This document shows, in pieces, positions 1 to 12,039 of a stretch of DNA of 64,000 nucleotides; positions within the stretch are counted from its first letter, which is position 1; each line of letters opens with the position of its first letter. Position numbers and translations under genes: made by a program. The stretch comes from Zantedeschia hybrid cultivar. Its lineage: Eukaryota > Streptophyta > Magnoliopsida > Alismatales > Araceae. The stretch lies in assembly GCA_030544215.1 (NCBI GenBank), contig JARZZO010000004.1:41467980-41531979 (forward strand). Reading direction: 5' to 3'. Below the pieces are notes generated by a model. That model was not told where the DNA came from, made no database searches, and was given only the letters and a program-made list of their open reading frames with translations.

Positions 1-787
<787 letters not shown>

Positions 788-806
788 GTAGTATCAAAGT
801 CAGGTT
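788..806 (+). other. Copia primer-binding site (initiator Met tRNA type)
   Basis: Directly after the LTR end comes tagtatcaaagtcagg, a decayed form of the TGGTATCAGAGC-type site that pairs with the 3' end of initiator methionine tRNA in most plant copia elements. It fixes the plus-strand orientation of the element and the LTR end at 787. Confidence 0.75.
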
Positions 807-1700
807 CCGCTCTGATCCGCTTCGGATAGCTAAAATTAATATTCTGAAATTAATTCCATGCACAATTTTTTTTTAACGAAAATAGTTTAAGCAATGAACA
901 TATGATGTTCGACTAATTTTCTGTAAGGAAAAATGAATTTTTTATTGGGGTTTCATGGTGTTCGTCATGGAGATGAAGAACCGGCCTTCAACGGGCATGG
1001 CAAAAGGTTCTATGGTGATCGGCCACCATATTTTAGTTTGGTGGTACGACCAGCAATTTTTTTTATCACCGAAAAGCTCCTATTGTGGCTGGTGACCGGC
1101 AGTGGAGAGCCCTTGAATCCATTTTTCCAAGAGTTGGAAAATGAAGAAGATGAGGGCCACGGTTTCAAGCTATGAACCGAAGATATTGGGGTTCACCGGA
1201 GGCACTAGCTCGTTGGCCGGCGATTATCGACGCCAGGAAGAAAGGGGGTGACCCCCCACCGGCCACCTCCGGCCACCCTTGCTGCCAGCACCGGCGGCGG
1301 CGCCGCCCTAACCGCCGCTCAAAACCTGCAACAAGGTAGAAAAGGGGCAAACCCCATCCAGCCAACCTTAGCCGGCATCGAAGACGAAGGGGTCAACGCC
1401 CTGGCACCTCCGGTCGCGCCTGCTCTCTCCTGCCGGCGTCGGAGAAGGACCTTGCAAACGGTGGCTTCGAGTGACCGGCGGGGGGGTAGAAACCCTAGCC
1501 CTAGCGTCGGGCGAACCAGGCGCTGGGCGCCTAGACCGGACAGTCCCGTCCCGGTTCGACCGGGGGCCCGGACAGGCCCGAGCACCCCTGTAACCCGGCC
1601 CAGACGCCCCTGCAATCGGCCCATTCACCCCCTCTAACCCGGCCCATTCAGCCCAATTTTTCCCCCTTAATCCCTTTTAAACCCCAAAATCCCCCATTAA
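807..1700 (+). other. Copia leader, GC-rich part
   Basis: An untranslated-looking leader follows the primer site. From about 1240 to 1640 it is very GC-rich with many ccggc and ccaccgg words. Overlapping frames of 60-130 codons occur on both strands with proline/arginine-rich composition and no recognisable domain. I see no supported gene here. Confidence 0.5.
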
Positions 1701-1739
1701 AATAATCCCCACCCTTATTAACTGAAAATTGTAATTAAT

Positions 1740-2560
1740 ATATAAGTTTAAAATATGTTTTAAACTTAAGTCTATAATTTTCAATTGTAAAGGGGTTGTT
1801 TTTAAGATATGATCTTAAATGGGATAAATATCTTTAAGATGTGATCTTAAATTAAATTAACAATTGTTGTTAATTAAGTAATTAAAGGGGTTATATTAAG
1901 ATGTGATTTTAATCAATATTAACAAGAGTTGTTAATTGATTTTTTAAGTTATGACTTTAAAATTTAATTAACAAATGTTGTTAATTTTATTTTAATTAGG
2001 TGATTAGATTATTTTAATTTTTTAGCAATTGTTGTTATCAAATTAATTATTTAATTAAGGGAAATTTAATAAGTGGTTATTAAATGTTTTATTAACTCAT
2101 AATAATGGTTATTAAAAGGGTTAATTATTCTTTAGAATAAACCTTAATAAAAGTTATTAAGGATTAATTAAAGTCTTAATAATGGTTATTAAGATAATTA
2201 ATTTTTTCAATGATATTTTAATTAAAAAATTTAAAGATCTAATCTACTTAATATAATCTTTTAATAAAGGTTATTAAGAGATTAAATTGAGTCTAATTGT
2301 TAGACTAATTTTGATTAGAAATGTTCTAATTAATGTTTCTTAATAATTATTATTGAGAAATGTTATTTAATAAAGGGGTCTTAACAATATGTTGTTAAGG
2401 AATTATATTAGAATTAGAAATTCTTTTATAAGTGTTATTTAAAAAATTTTAATTCTATCTAAATGTTAGATTGTTTCGCATTAATAATTGCTATTAATGT
2501 GATTTAAAATTAATCTAAGTGTTAGATTAATTAATTTAGAATTGTTCTAAATTCTGCATG
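1740..2560 (+). repeat. AT-rich array of degenerate GTTATTAA words
   Basis: About 800 bases consist largely of variants of ttaataa, a short spacer, and gttattaa or gttgttaat. Many of these are small inverted repeats. Examples are at about 1975-1990, 2076-2092, 2100-2118 and 2140-2162. No coding frame is present. It lies in the leader between the primer site and the pol remains. Confidence 0.6.
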
Positions 2561-3404
2561 GAATATTTTAGAATTTTAATTTTAGCTTTGTTTGTACGTG
2601 TTGATGTGTTTGATGCTTTAAATTAGATTTATTGAATGTTAGAGAATAAGATTTTCAAAAATTCAAATTATCCAATTTTGATTGGTACCCAGGTTTTGAG
2701 AAAATCAAAACTATTATTTTTCAAAATTTTAACCTTCATGTGATGTGTTTTGTCATGTGTAGATGGTTCAAATTAGTAGTGGTCATGGACATGTATTTAG
2801 TTAATTTCATATTATGTGATGGTGTGTGATTTTGTGGATTGTTATGGAATGTTTATGGGTTAGTTAAATGTTAATTAATGAGGCCTGCGTGCCTTCCTCT
2901 CTCTCTCATTTTATTATAATTCTATCTCCCTCTATTATTGTACTCGACTGTAAGGCTTTCTCTTACAATTAATTTGTACTTGAAAATTGTTTCAAATTTC
3001 ATTTTATATTGTAATTGATCGTGTCAACTGAGAAGAGGCGAGGATGATCCAAAAGTGCAATTAGGAAGGCGAAAGGAGATGAGATCACCGGTGCCAATCT
3101 GTTTGCATGTTTTAATAATATAATCGTTATATTGTTATGGGGATTAATTGTTTGGCTCTAGTTAATCACCGTACTGTCATGACTACATAATGAATATGTA
3201 TGGATGATGTATGTTTTTTAGCTTTTGATTATGAATCGATTGCTAATATCTAGGTATAGTTAAATATATACGATATATTTATAAATTATCACCTAGGATG
3301 AGACCAACATAAAATAAACAAAACCTTCAACATAAAGTCTAAGCCGAAGCGTGAGTCATTGAGAATACACCGCGTGGCTCTCCATCAATATAGTTTTTAG
3401 AACT

Positions 3405-3760
3405 TGATTCAATGATGGCAGTTTCTATGTGTTTACCCGAGATCTACCACCATCTGATAAAATGACTATTAACTATGACACCATAATGCCTTGAGATCAG
3501 AATAGAGGAACGGTGTAGCTATCTTCGCGTTTACCCGGGAGCTACATTCTTACTTTACTCTGTCACATATTGATGGTAAAGTTTAGACCAGGGATAATGG
3601 TCTACTGTGTTTATCCGGGACTATTAAAGACCTGGGAGTCGAAATAAGATCGGATATTGCAAGGAGTTGCAATTACCATGAGATGATTTCTCTAAGATAA
3701 TGGTATGATACTATGTGTTTACCCAAGGTCATACTATGATTCTTGGAGATTCTGATCCTC
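3405..3760 (+). other. Four imperfect hairpins with a shared GTTTACCC loop
   Basis: The word gtttaccc (or gtttatcc) occurs at 3431, 3529, 3609 and 3717. Each is followed by gag, ggg or aag and flanked by arms that can pair. In the second, agaatagaggaacggtgtagct pairs imperfectly with a right arm starting at agctacattc. In the fourth, arms of about 23 nt around 3690-3750 pair with few mismatches. The arm sequences differ between hairpins while the loop stays the same. It lies in the copia leader upstream of the pol remains. Confidence 0.6.
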
Positions 3761-5839
3761 ACTAGAAGACCGTCGGAGTCTTTCGTTTTGTATACCTAAA
3801 GGTTACACAGTCCGTTGAAAAATAGTAAGAAATAATTCAAGATAAAAGACCATAATTGAATTATAAAAACTATCTGCTTAAATCACGTTATTTCATTCAA
3901 TCACTAAAATGTCGTCTATTAATTCGAGATTTTGGCATATTTGATGCCAATACTTCTCAGATTCAGATTGACTAGAAAATTTTGAAGAATATCTTAAAGG
4001 CCAAGTGAAAGTCACTATCCTAATCAGATATCATGAATTCTCTTACTTGGATAGACCAAGGAGAAGAGCTATTCATAGTATGCCTTTTTTGAAAGACAAT
4101 GATTGTCATGAAATCTCTTACTTTGATAGACCAAGATGAAGAGGTATTCATGATATGCCTTTGAGAAAGGCAAGTGGTAAGATTTTAAACGGTCGAACCC
4201 ACACCTGAGAAGGATAAAGGAAAGTCAGCTGAAAGAAAGAAGTAAAAGTTCTGCCACTGTAACTAATAGGAATATTGGTAAAGGCAAAAATAATATGAAA
4301 CTTGTAAGAAGTTTTGGGTATTCTTATTATCATCTTTTACATGTCTATTGGAGAATTAGCATCTCCAATATGAGATATTGAAAATGATTCTCAGATCTGC
4401 GATAGTATGCATACTTAGACAAGTAAAAGAAAATCGAGAAAATATAAGTGTTGAGTTAGACTCAACATTTGTTCAAGATATGCATAGCTTATTGTCAGAT
4501 AGTAAATCCTTGTATATCTAAAGTAGTTTAATATGAAACTGAATAATTGTTATTTAGTTACATAAGAAATCAAAAATTATAGAAGTGAATAACATTGACT
4601 AAGAAGGAATAATAGTTGTTCTATAAGATTTTAAAATCAGTCAATGCACTATAAATTCTTGATGTGACATCTCATGTGATGAATATTCACAAGTCTCCTA
4701 TAAAAATGAACTATATGAATCATAAGTATCTATGGTATTGTACATAGAGTTGTACAATAAGAAATTATTGGTGCTAATACTTACTGATGTAAACAGCTAA
4801 ATATCCTCTTAAGGCCAAAAATAATCACTTCTATTGACTCATCTTATAGTTTACTCTTGGAATGATTCGACTGTATATACTTACTGAAATACAAGTCGAA
4901 TGAATCTGAGAGATTAAGGTATAAGATCAAGATGAAGTATTAGAATTCTTTGATTTGATCAAAGAAATTAATACTTAAGTATAGGATTCACACAAATCAT
5001 TAAAAAGATAATGATATCCTCACTCGATTAATCATCATTGTACACCATAGTAATATAACAGAATGAGGAATTGCACCTTATTAAGATATGGTGCAATACA
5101 TAATAAGATTTGCTTAATTCTTATATCCTCATAAATATGAGTATAAACATTAGATTTTCATATTACAGATGGTTCCAAATAAGTCAGTGTGTGTCCATAT
5201 AAGATATGGAAATAAAATAATTCATATGAGATGCGAATTATAAACAGACATGATTTTAAAGTCAAGTTATACCTTAGTGTGAATTTGTGAAATGTCCAAA
5301 GAATTTGGACATTATATTTATTGGCCAGGCGATAATGAAATAATTATCGTCCTGAAAACTGTCTTCTATGAAGAGGAATATATCCTCAGAGAAGAGAGTG
5401 GGAGCTGATAAAACTAGAAGATGTTCTAGACCCATAAATTAACATAAGATTATTAGATAATCTTTAGTTGTTTGGAACCACTCATAGCACATACATTTGA
5501 GAGCTTCAAAGATTTTTTGAGATTCTCTTAGTGACTAGAAGGATATATTTGACATATCAGATTTAGCAGAATGAGAGGAGCTCAAAGATGTGGATTATGA
5601 TCTAAAATCTATGATGATGCTCTCTATCATTACAACTTTGAGATTGACAAGAAGTTAAGAATTCTAAGTCATAGTCCATAACTACTATTGAGTTCAGAAC
5701 TTGATAGTATTGCTAGAGGGTATTGTACCTAAAGCAAGCAAATCTTCAGAATGAAGATTAGCATAAATGGACTACTTATAATTTATATGGTAAACTGAAG
5801 GAACTAATCAACGTCAAAATGTTGAGTTAGACAAATTTT
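3761..5839 (+). pseudogene. Decayed copia gag and front of pol
   Basis: By position this should hold gag, protease and integrase. Stops are frequent in all frames, no frame exceeds about 60 codons, and no CCHC knuckle, protease DTG or integrase zinc site was found. The assignment rests on position between the leader and the RT remains. Confidence 0.5.
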
Positions 5840-6292
5840 TCTCAGCGGTTACTATTAATAAGTTTATTAGAATTCTACTTGCTAATACTGCCTATCATGA
5901 TAATGAGATGGCAATTGGATATTAAAAGTGTTCCCTAAATTTAATTAAGAAAAAGATGTATATGATACACTTTTAAAGCTTTTACGATATCTAGGGAGCA
6001 AATTATGATTTTAAAATCTATTTGAATCAAACTAAAACTTCCCAAAGTTGTAATAAGAGTTTTTGACTTAATGGTCAAATATTACATGATCATTAGGAAT
6101 TATCACAGACAGTGTGTGCTTAAAGAGGATAGTGGGAGTACGATCGCTTTAGTAATGCTTTGTGATAATGACATCAAAGTCATTGAGAATGACATCATGA
6201 TGTTACTATCAGTAAAAGCACTATTAACCATATTTTCCTCCATAATATATTTGGTTACAACATCCCACGTATTAGAAATACGAATCTATTAA
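5840..6292 (+). pseudogene. Copia reverse transcriptase fragment
   Basis: Translation across frame breaks gives the copia RT order. A piece reading IRILLA, then NEM and a Gln-Leu-Asp-Ile-Lys-Ser string, lies near 5868-5935. A KKDVYM-like piece follows near 5945-5965. The frame 6071-6292 then carries the palm region (KYYMIIRN, SGSTIALVMLCDND, ENDIMMLLSVK). In active elements the end of the palm strand reads YVDD; here it reads CDND, so the catalytic site is lost. The similarity to copia RT comes from remembered family patterns, not a search. Confidence 0.7.
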
Positions 6293-6799
6293 AATAGATT
6301 GGTGGGATATTATATTGACATGTATGTCAAAATGTTTAGCATAAATTTCATAATAAGTCTCAATTGTTGAGATATAGAATTTATTCCTTTAAGGAAAAGT
6401 TCCTTGTACGATACAAGGAAACTTTGATAGTAAGAGTTAAATACACTCATGTATATGGAGATGATGATTTGAAACTATGAGGTCACACTGACTCAAATTT
6501 CAAGTCAAATCATGGGTTTAACCTTCTAATAAGAAAGGAATAGATTGGAAAGGTTCTAATCCAGAACTCGATATTAAGATGACGACATAAACAAGTGATA
6601 TTATTGGAACAGTATGGATGAAAAAGTTCATCCTGAACTAGATGTAGTTCTAAAAGGTCTCAGATAAAGTCCCGTTGTTATAGGACAACAGTGGGAGCGA
6701 TCAATTTTGTGGTCGAGTCATAGTCTCATCAGAAGTTGCAAAACATTCTGAGGCTCTTTCACAAGTTCAGAGATAAAGAATTAAGAGGAAATAACATAA

Positions 6800-6870
6800 T
6801 AAAAAATATTCCATTTGTAGATAATTTAGTAGATCCCTGACTAAGTCTTAGTCACAGACTTTATGTGAGC
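6800..6870 (+). pseudogene. End of copia RNase H (VADPLTK-type tail)
   Basis: The sequence gtagatccctgactaag at about 6829-6845 encodes a broken form of the Val-Asp-Pro-Leu-Thr-Lys signature found near the C-terminus of copia RNase H. One base is missing in the Pro-Leu part. It confirms the copia assignment and plus orientation. Confidence 0.65.
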
Positions 6871-6918
6871 ATCACCTAGATTTGATGGAGATCAAATGTG
6901 AAGGTGATTGGCTTGAAT

Positions 6919-6930
6919 CCAAATGGGAGA
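6919..6930 (+). other. Copia polypurine tract
   Basis: ccaaatgggaga stands just before the presumed 3' LTR start, as the GTGGGAGA-type tract does in plant copia elements. It is where plus-strand DNA synthesis would be primed. Confidence 0.55.
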
Positions 6931-8496
6931 TCGATAGATATAGGTGGCCTCTAAGCCAATCATAAGGCACCTATTTCAATCTTGTACACTAATAAATAGC
7001 ATTAAATTCATTATGTAGATTGGGATATTTATAATTGCGCATAATGAAGTCCATGAATGTGTGCAATAGTCATCGGATTATGATGAGATCATAATAATGA
7101 GACGGATAACTTATAAACACATATTCTTAATTGTTCCTAGTCGTAGAATGTTTTGAGAAGGACATCAAACATCCGGTAAGACTAGTACAGGTTATTCCAG
7201 CTCATATGATGAGGGTGACGATCTCGTTAGTTACTTGTGTGGAGACACAATGGTAAACCTGGGGAATGAGTTCACTGAACTGATCCAAAATGAATCGCCG
7301 AATTGTAATTTACCTGACTGTCAATCGGCTTGATTCATCGTCACAGTGGCGTGGTTGATCCTTGGACTTGAGACACCAAAGACACCTTGTCGGTGAACTT
7401 CTGGACTTTGACCTTGACCTACGAATCCCTATCTACGGGATCTCTAATAGTCAAGGATAAGGTCTAGCGGAAGACCTTCAAAGGTGATTGTGTGTTCAAT
7501 AAAGGATCGTTCGCTCTCAGGTAACTGGAGAGAGAATGCTCTAGAATAGATTCGCAGGAGTCTCTGGCTAGAGCAGAAACAATATCAGAAAAGATGTTTT
7601 CGGATATTGTACAGCAGAGTCTGATTCAAGTGAGTTGACCATCTAAGGTTTGACAGTTGACCATACCCTAGGTTAACTCGAGAGCATTGTGCGAACGAAG
7701 GATTATAGCCACGCGGTAACTGTGGACGGACAGGTTCCATGAGTGGGTTGCTGAACGTCGTTACCTTCTGGGATCATGCGGTGTTTCTTGGCACTCAACT
7801 TGATCGAAAGTCCGACCGAATTTACAAGAGATGTTAATTCGGTTAAGTAATTAGTTAATATCTAGATATTAATTAATTATAATAAGTCAATAACTAGTTA
7901 TTGGACTTAACGGGCTAAAAATTGGACTGGTTAATGGGCCTAAAGCGTCACACGCAAATAGATTCTCAGTCGATGGTGTTTAAGTGGGATTTATATTAAG
8001 TCGGGGACTTTTATGAAAAGTCGCGCCGATTTAATATATATACGCGCTGTTGAGAAATCCTGGGCCAAGCTCCAGGGTTTCCCCATGCTGGCCGTCCCCC
8101 CTTTCTCTCTCCTCCTCCTCTGGGCGCCCCGTTCGAGGTGCTGCGACAGTCTCCGTCTCCACACGCGATTCCCAAAAGTTGAGAATTCCCGTCCACGGAT
8201 TTTCGGATATCGTTGCGGCGACGAATCTTTAGCGAGCGAGCTGATACGGACAAGGGAGCGAGGACGAACCACCGTAGAGGATCGCATGGATACCGCAGGA
8301 AGCCGGACGTTTGTGCGGCTCACGGCATCGCCTCGACATAACCAAGACAGAAGCGGATTCGAATCTGCGCACGGTAATCTGATTACACCCGATTTTCGGT
8401 TTACGGTTTTTCGTTCCAAATCGGATCAGAGGGCTTCGGGCGGGATTTTTATTGATGCTTCCGCTGCATTCGTCACGCCCCGTCCGGACCCCAACA
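6931..8496 (+). repeat. 3' LTR of the Ty1/copia element
   Basis: The end at 8496 (ccaaca) is fixed by the match to 787. The segment 7797-8496 aligns with 1-787. The start near 6931 is inferred from the polypurine tract, because the matching part of the 5' LTR lies left of the window. A fold-back element begins directly after the LTR end. Confidence 0.7.
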
Positions 8497-8920
8497 CCCC
8501 CTAGTCGTGTCCTGTCACTTGGAAACCCGCATATGGCCCATGTCCCCCCTATAAATGCGCCATAACATCAATGGAAAAAAAATAAAAACAATTTACCTTC
8601 CGAATGTGATCTCAAGAACATCCTGAAAGGTTCGAGAGCATCTTGAGCATCATGCTCTCGAGAGCGTCCTGATGTGCTCGGGAGCTTCAAGATGCTCTTG
8701 AGCGCCTCAAGATTGCATTTTGAGGTACTCGAGAACATCAAGACACTCTTCGGTGCATGATGTGTTGGAGAGCATTCTGATGCTCTCGAGAGCTTTAGGA
8801 TGCTCTCGATATCACAGTCGAAGGATTTTTTATTATTATTTTTTTCGCTACCGTCAAGACGCATTTATAGAGAGACAGGGGCCATATGTGGGGTTCCAGA
8901 TGACAGAACATGACTGGGTG
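8497..8920. mobile_element. Fold-back (long inverted repeat) element
   Basis: The left arm from about 8499 (ccctagtcgtgtcctgtca) pairs with the right arm ending at about 8919 (tgacagaacatgactgggt). Pairing continues inward through ggaaacccgcatatggccc and ctataaatgcg for well over 100 bases. The centre (about 8640-8810) is made of short gagcatc/gatgctc palindromes. It has no coding capacity. No clear target duplication was seen, because the left end abuts the copia LTR. Long arms suggest a fold-back or Mutator-like MITE. Confidence 0.8.
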
Positions 8921-9337
8921 ATGCGTTCCAACTCAGCAGATGGCGGTGCAGCTAGCATTTTTCTAAAAGATTCTATGTTTACAAATAACCCCCTTGGACA
9001 CATATTTGCATATAGCTCCTTAACTATGACTTGTTTGACATTATTCAAACATCTCATAAGAAAAATCGTAAACATTTGGCCATAAGTTTGTTGTAAGTAA
9101 AATTTATAAATATATCTCCTATTAAAAAGACTATTTACAAATGCATAATGTTCTAAAGGTGGTTGTAGTTTAACTAAAGATATTATTGATATTCTCATTT
9201 AATAGTCTTCACATATTCTATATAAAAAGATAATGGTATACCTCCAGTGAAATTAAAAATAAACATCATAGTTAGAGAGATTATATGTAAATATAAATCA
9301 TATAGAGGTGAATTATCCGCACATATGGAAAATAGAC
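8921..9337. other. Intergenic AT-rich DNA
   Basis: About 400 bases of AT-rich sequence with short frames only. I recognise no gene, repeat or regulatory site. Confidence 0.5.
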
Positions 9338-9345
9338 TATGCAAC
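9338..9345. other. Left target-site duplication (tatgcaac)
   Basis: Eight bases immediately left of the inverted-repeat element. They match tttgcaac at 11100-11107 at seven of eight positions. An 8-bp duplication is the hAT signature. Confidence 0.85.
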
Positions 9346-9599
9346 TAGGGCTGTCAATGGGCCAGGCTAGCCCACGGGCTCACGGGTTGGACCAAGGACT
9401 GGCTCATATTCGGGCCCAGTTTTGAGCCCACGAGCCAACTTAGGCCATGGTTTTCCCAGCCCGCGGGTTGACTCGGGCCAACTCGGGCCAGGGGCTGAGC
9501 CAACTCGGGAGGACGCCCCTTTCTTCTTCCTCCAACCTCCCGTCGATCTATTGTCGGCGGCCCCCTAGCTCTTGTTCACGGTCACAATTCGCTTAACAA

Positions 9600-9900
9600 C
9601 TCGAGGTATTTCACCATCGGGCCGATGAACCCAGTGGTCACGCCTGCAGGGAGAAGTCCTGGAGAGAGGCGGCGCTCCCGAGAGGCACCATTATCACCGT
9701 CCTCGCCATCTCCCTCACCCACCCCATCGACCACTCCCGCCTCCACGAGCAGACCCAGCAGTTGTTGTCCAGGGCCGCCAGTGCCACCCTTTTCTTCTTC
9801 TTCTCCTCCATCGCCTGCAACTGCAGAATCTGCATCCACCACCATACCACCAGAAGCCACACACACACAAGTCACCAACAAGAAGTAACTGGCAGTAACA
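9600..9900. other. Possible captured host fragment, unidentified
   Basis: Open frames run on both strands. One plus frame (9625-9888) is Ser/Pro-rich; another reads TIITVLAISLTHPIDHSRL. Codon bias towards C and G suggests exon-derived DNA. I do not recognise the gene. Confidence 0.3.
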
Positions 9901-10150
9901 GGGAGTTAAAAAAAGAAATGAGACCTTTTTCTCTACTGCTTACCTTCTCCTTCACGGCAGCCTTTAGCTTCCTCATACTGGTGGTGCCGTCGTACTCCCC
10001 CACCGCCATTTGCTACTGCTTTCCCTACTTCAGGGCGCCTCCTCCCGCAAGGCTGGGGCTCAGGCATGCCTTGATGGCAATAGCGTTCTCCTTGTCCTAG
10101 TCACCGACGGAGAAGAACAGAGTATCAACTATGGGTGGCTGCTGGGTCTG

Positions 10151-10600
10151 CTACACGAAATCCGTAGCTTTCTCTTCCTCAGCTGGGGGGTCGACGATGG
10201 AGACGAAGGCCGAGGCTTCCTCTTCCTTCTCTGCTTCTTCTTCTTCTTCTTCTACGGCGTCTTCTCTCTCGGCGAGGGGCCCATCGATGGAGATCAATAT
10301 CGGAGCTTCCTCTTCCTTCGTTGTTGCTGTTGCTTCTTCTTGTTCTTCCTCTGTTTGCTGCAGGAGGACATGGACGTCCATGGCGGGGGTCTCAACGGCG
10401 GAGGGGAGAAGCATCTTGGAGGCAGCTAAGACGACTACTGTAACTTGCGAGGTCGCCGGGACATCAGCGTCAAGACTCCCCATCTCTGGCCATGCTTCCG
10501 CCGGTGACAAGGCGTCGTCCGAGAACACCTCCACCACATCAAGACCCACCGTCATCAACGATCTGCGCACCAAAAACACGCTCATCATCATCATGTTGGC
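10151..10600 (-). other. Acidic low-complexity frame inside the capture element
   Basis: A minus-strand frame of 286 codons (10151-11011) contains an acidic stretch with two similar blocks (EEEAPILISIDGPLAE and EEEASAFVSIVDPPAEE). The plus strand reads as Ser-rich repeats of tcttcc/ctc. The internal repetition suggests a diverged duplicated segment of an exon. The right part of the frame is the shadow of the transporter exon. I cannot name a protein. Confidence 0.3.
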
Positions 10601-10789
10601 TGTTGTGGGGGTGTCGCTGTTGTCACGCTCCGGCTGCACACCTCGATGTACAACCGGGCTTCGGGGTCCTCTGTACTGCGGGAGCTGTTGGATCTGCTCA
10701 TGGAGGCCGGGGATGGCAATGGCGGCGGTGGCGGTGGCTGGGGGAAGAGGGAGCTGATGCTGGCACATCATGGACTGATCTCCCTCTAC

Positions 10790-10957
10790 CTCACCTGGTG
10801 GGACCTTGCCTGGCTCGACTTCAGCGTTGTCGTCGGCTATGGCGTCTTTGTCCTCACCAGCCGGGAGGCCAGCGTCAACACTGGCCCCGCCGTTCTCCTT
10901 GCCTACGTAGTTGCCTGCCTCTCCGCCTTTCTCTTCGTCATCTGCTATGCCGATGAG
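10790..10957 (+). pseudogene. Captured exon piece of a cationic amino acid transporter (CAT)
   Basis: The frame from about 10790 reads LTWWDLAWLDFSVVVGYGVF, then VLTSREASVNTGPAVLLAYV, then VACLSAFLFVICYADE. Plant CAT transporters (APC superfamily, plasma or vacuolar membrane) have LTWWDLxWxGIGAVIGAGIF, a GPAVVLSY helix and LSVxCYxEFA at the N-terminal end of the transporter core. The match covers the first two membrane helices. Gly residues of the GAVIGAG motif are lost and the frame ends soon after. It is a fragment without transporter function, bounded by the hAT ends. Confidence 0.75.
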
Positions 10958-11099
10958 AGAAACGAGCCGTAGCGGGCTGGACTGGGCCCCACGGGCCTTA
11001 AAGAGAGGCAACGGGCCAGGCCGGGATGGGCCAAGCCAAGGTGCGGACTGGACTGGACTACCATCGGGCCGGGCTGGGCCTGGCCCATTGACACCCCTA

Positions 11100-11107
11100 T
11101 TTGCAAC
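11100..11107. other. Right target-site duplication (tttgcaac)
   Basis: Partner of 9338-9345, with one substitution. Confidence 0.85.
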
Positions 11108-11494
11108 AACGCCTTTAAGTTTTTATAGTGTTTTGGTCCCCATACACGTAAATACCATATCTGGCCTCTGTTCACGATTCCCGTACAATCCAATCTTACT
11201 ATTAGATGATGAAAAACTTAATTTTTTAATTTGGGCTCCCAAGCAAGTTTTTAATAGCGAGTCAATGCGTTTGCTTGTGAACTTGTAGCAACTGAAATCC
11301 ACCAGTAAGGAGGTTGTACTTAAACTTGGAAACAAGTAATGCAGCCGACGCAAACATGGTTCAAACTGCTACTAGAGAAAACAGGAATTGCGAAGGAGGG
11401 CATCTACGAATCGCACCTGCATTTCCACATATCGTCGCATTAGCCATTTATACCTATCTGTGAAGTAGGAGGAAGTTGTTCATTAGACGCACGC
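11108..11494. other. Spacer between the two capture elements
   Basis: About 390 bases with no recognised gene or repeat. Confidence 0.5.
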
Positions 11495-11502
11495 CCTTCT
11501 AA
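11495..11502. other. Left target-site duplication (ccttctaa)
   Basis: It is identical to 26383-26390, about 14.9 kb away, and both copies touch the inverted ends of one element. Confidence 0.9.
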
Positions 11503-11720
11503 TAAGGGTGTCAACGGATCGGATCCGGGTCGGGTCAGGAAAGATCCGAAGGAAGATCTGAAACCTAAGATCTGGATGCGGATCCGACCCGATTTTATGG
11601 AACAATTTCAGATTCATATTCGGATCTGATCCGGATCTCAGAAACGGGTTTCGGATTTGATCCGAGTTCTCACATATGAAATTTGTTCTATCTACTAGAT
11701 GGATCCGGATCCTGATCTAA
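11503..11720. repeat. Terminal inverted repeat and subterminal GGATCC-rich repeats
   Basis: After the terminal taagggtgtcaacgg, words such as ggatccgg, agatccgaa, agatctg and gatccgaccc recur about every 10-25 bases in both directions. Subterminal repeats of this kind are typical transposase-binding regions in hAT elements. Confidence 0.65.
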
Positions 11721-12039
11721 TTTGGGTTTTCAGATCTGCCTATTTACACCAACTTACGAGCCAATAATTTGAGCTATTTATACATGTTTACAAGTCCAAA
11801 ATTTGAACCATTTAAACCGGTTTACAGACCAACAATTTGAACAATTACACACATTCACAAGCCTAGAATTTGAACCGTTTAAACTTGTTTATAAGCCAAG
11901 AATTTGAATAGTTTACACTGGTTACAAGCCCATAGTCTTCAAAGCAAAGTGCAGATGAAGTGTGCAACAAGCCTATTCATAGAATGAAGAAAAGCTTAAT
12001 AAACCACTCCACCGCTTCATATTTTCCACTTCCATTTCC

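Larger units (their letters stand above)
9346..11099. mobile_element. Pack-hAT-type element carrying transporter gene DNA
   Basis: The left end tagggctgtcaatgggccag and the reverse complement of the right end, taggggtgtcaatgggccag, are terminal inverted repeats. They are followed by GC-rich subterminal gggcc/ggctg repeats. Flanks carry an 8-bp duplication with one mismatch. The 1754-bp element has no transposase. It holds host-derived sequence, including a recognisable cationic amino acid transporter exon at 10790-10957. It is therefore a non-autonomous hAT-type element that has taken up host gene DNA. Confidence 0.85.

Noticed and set aside
10151..11011. 286-codon minus frame as a real gene
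   Set aside because: It lies inside a capture element, crosses into the shadow of the transporter exon on the other strand, and has low-complexity acidic composition.
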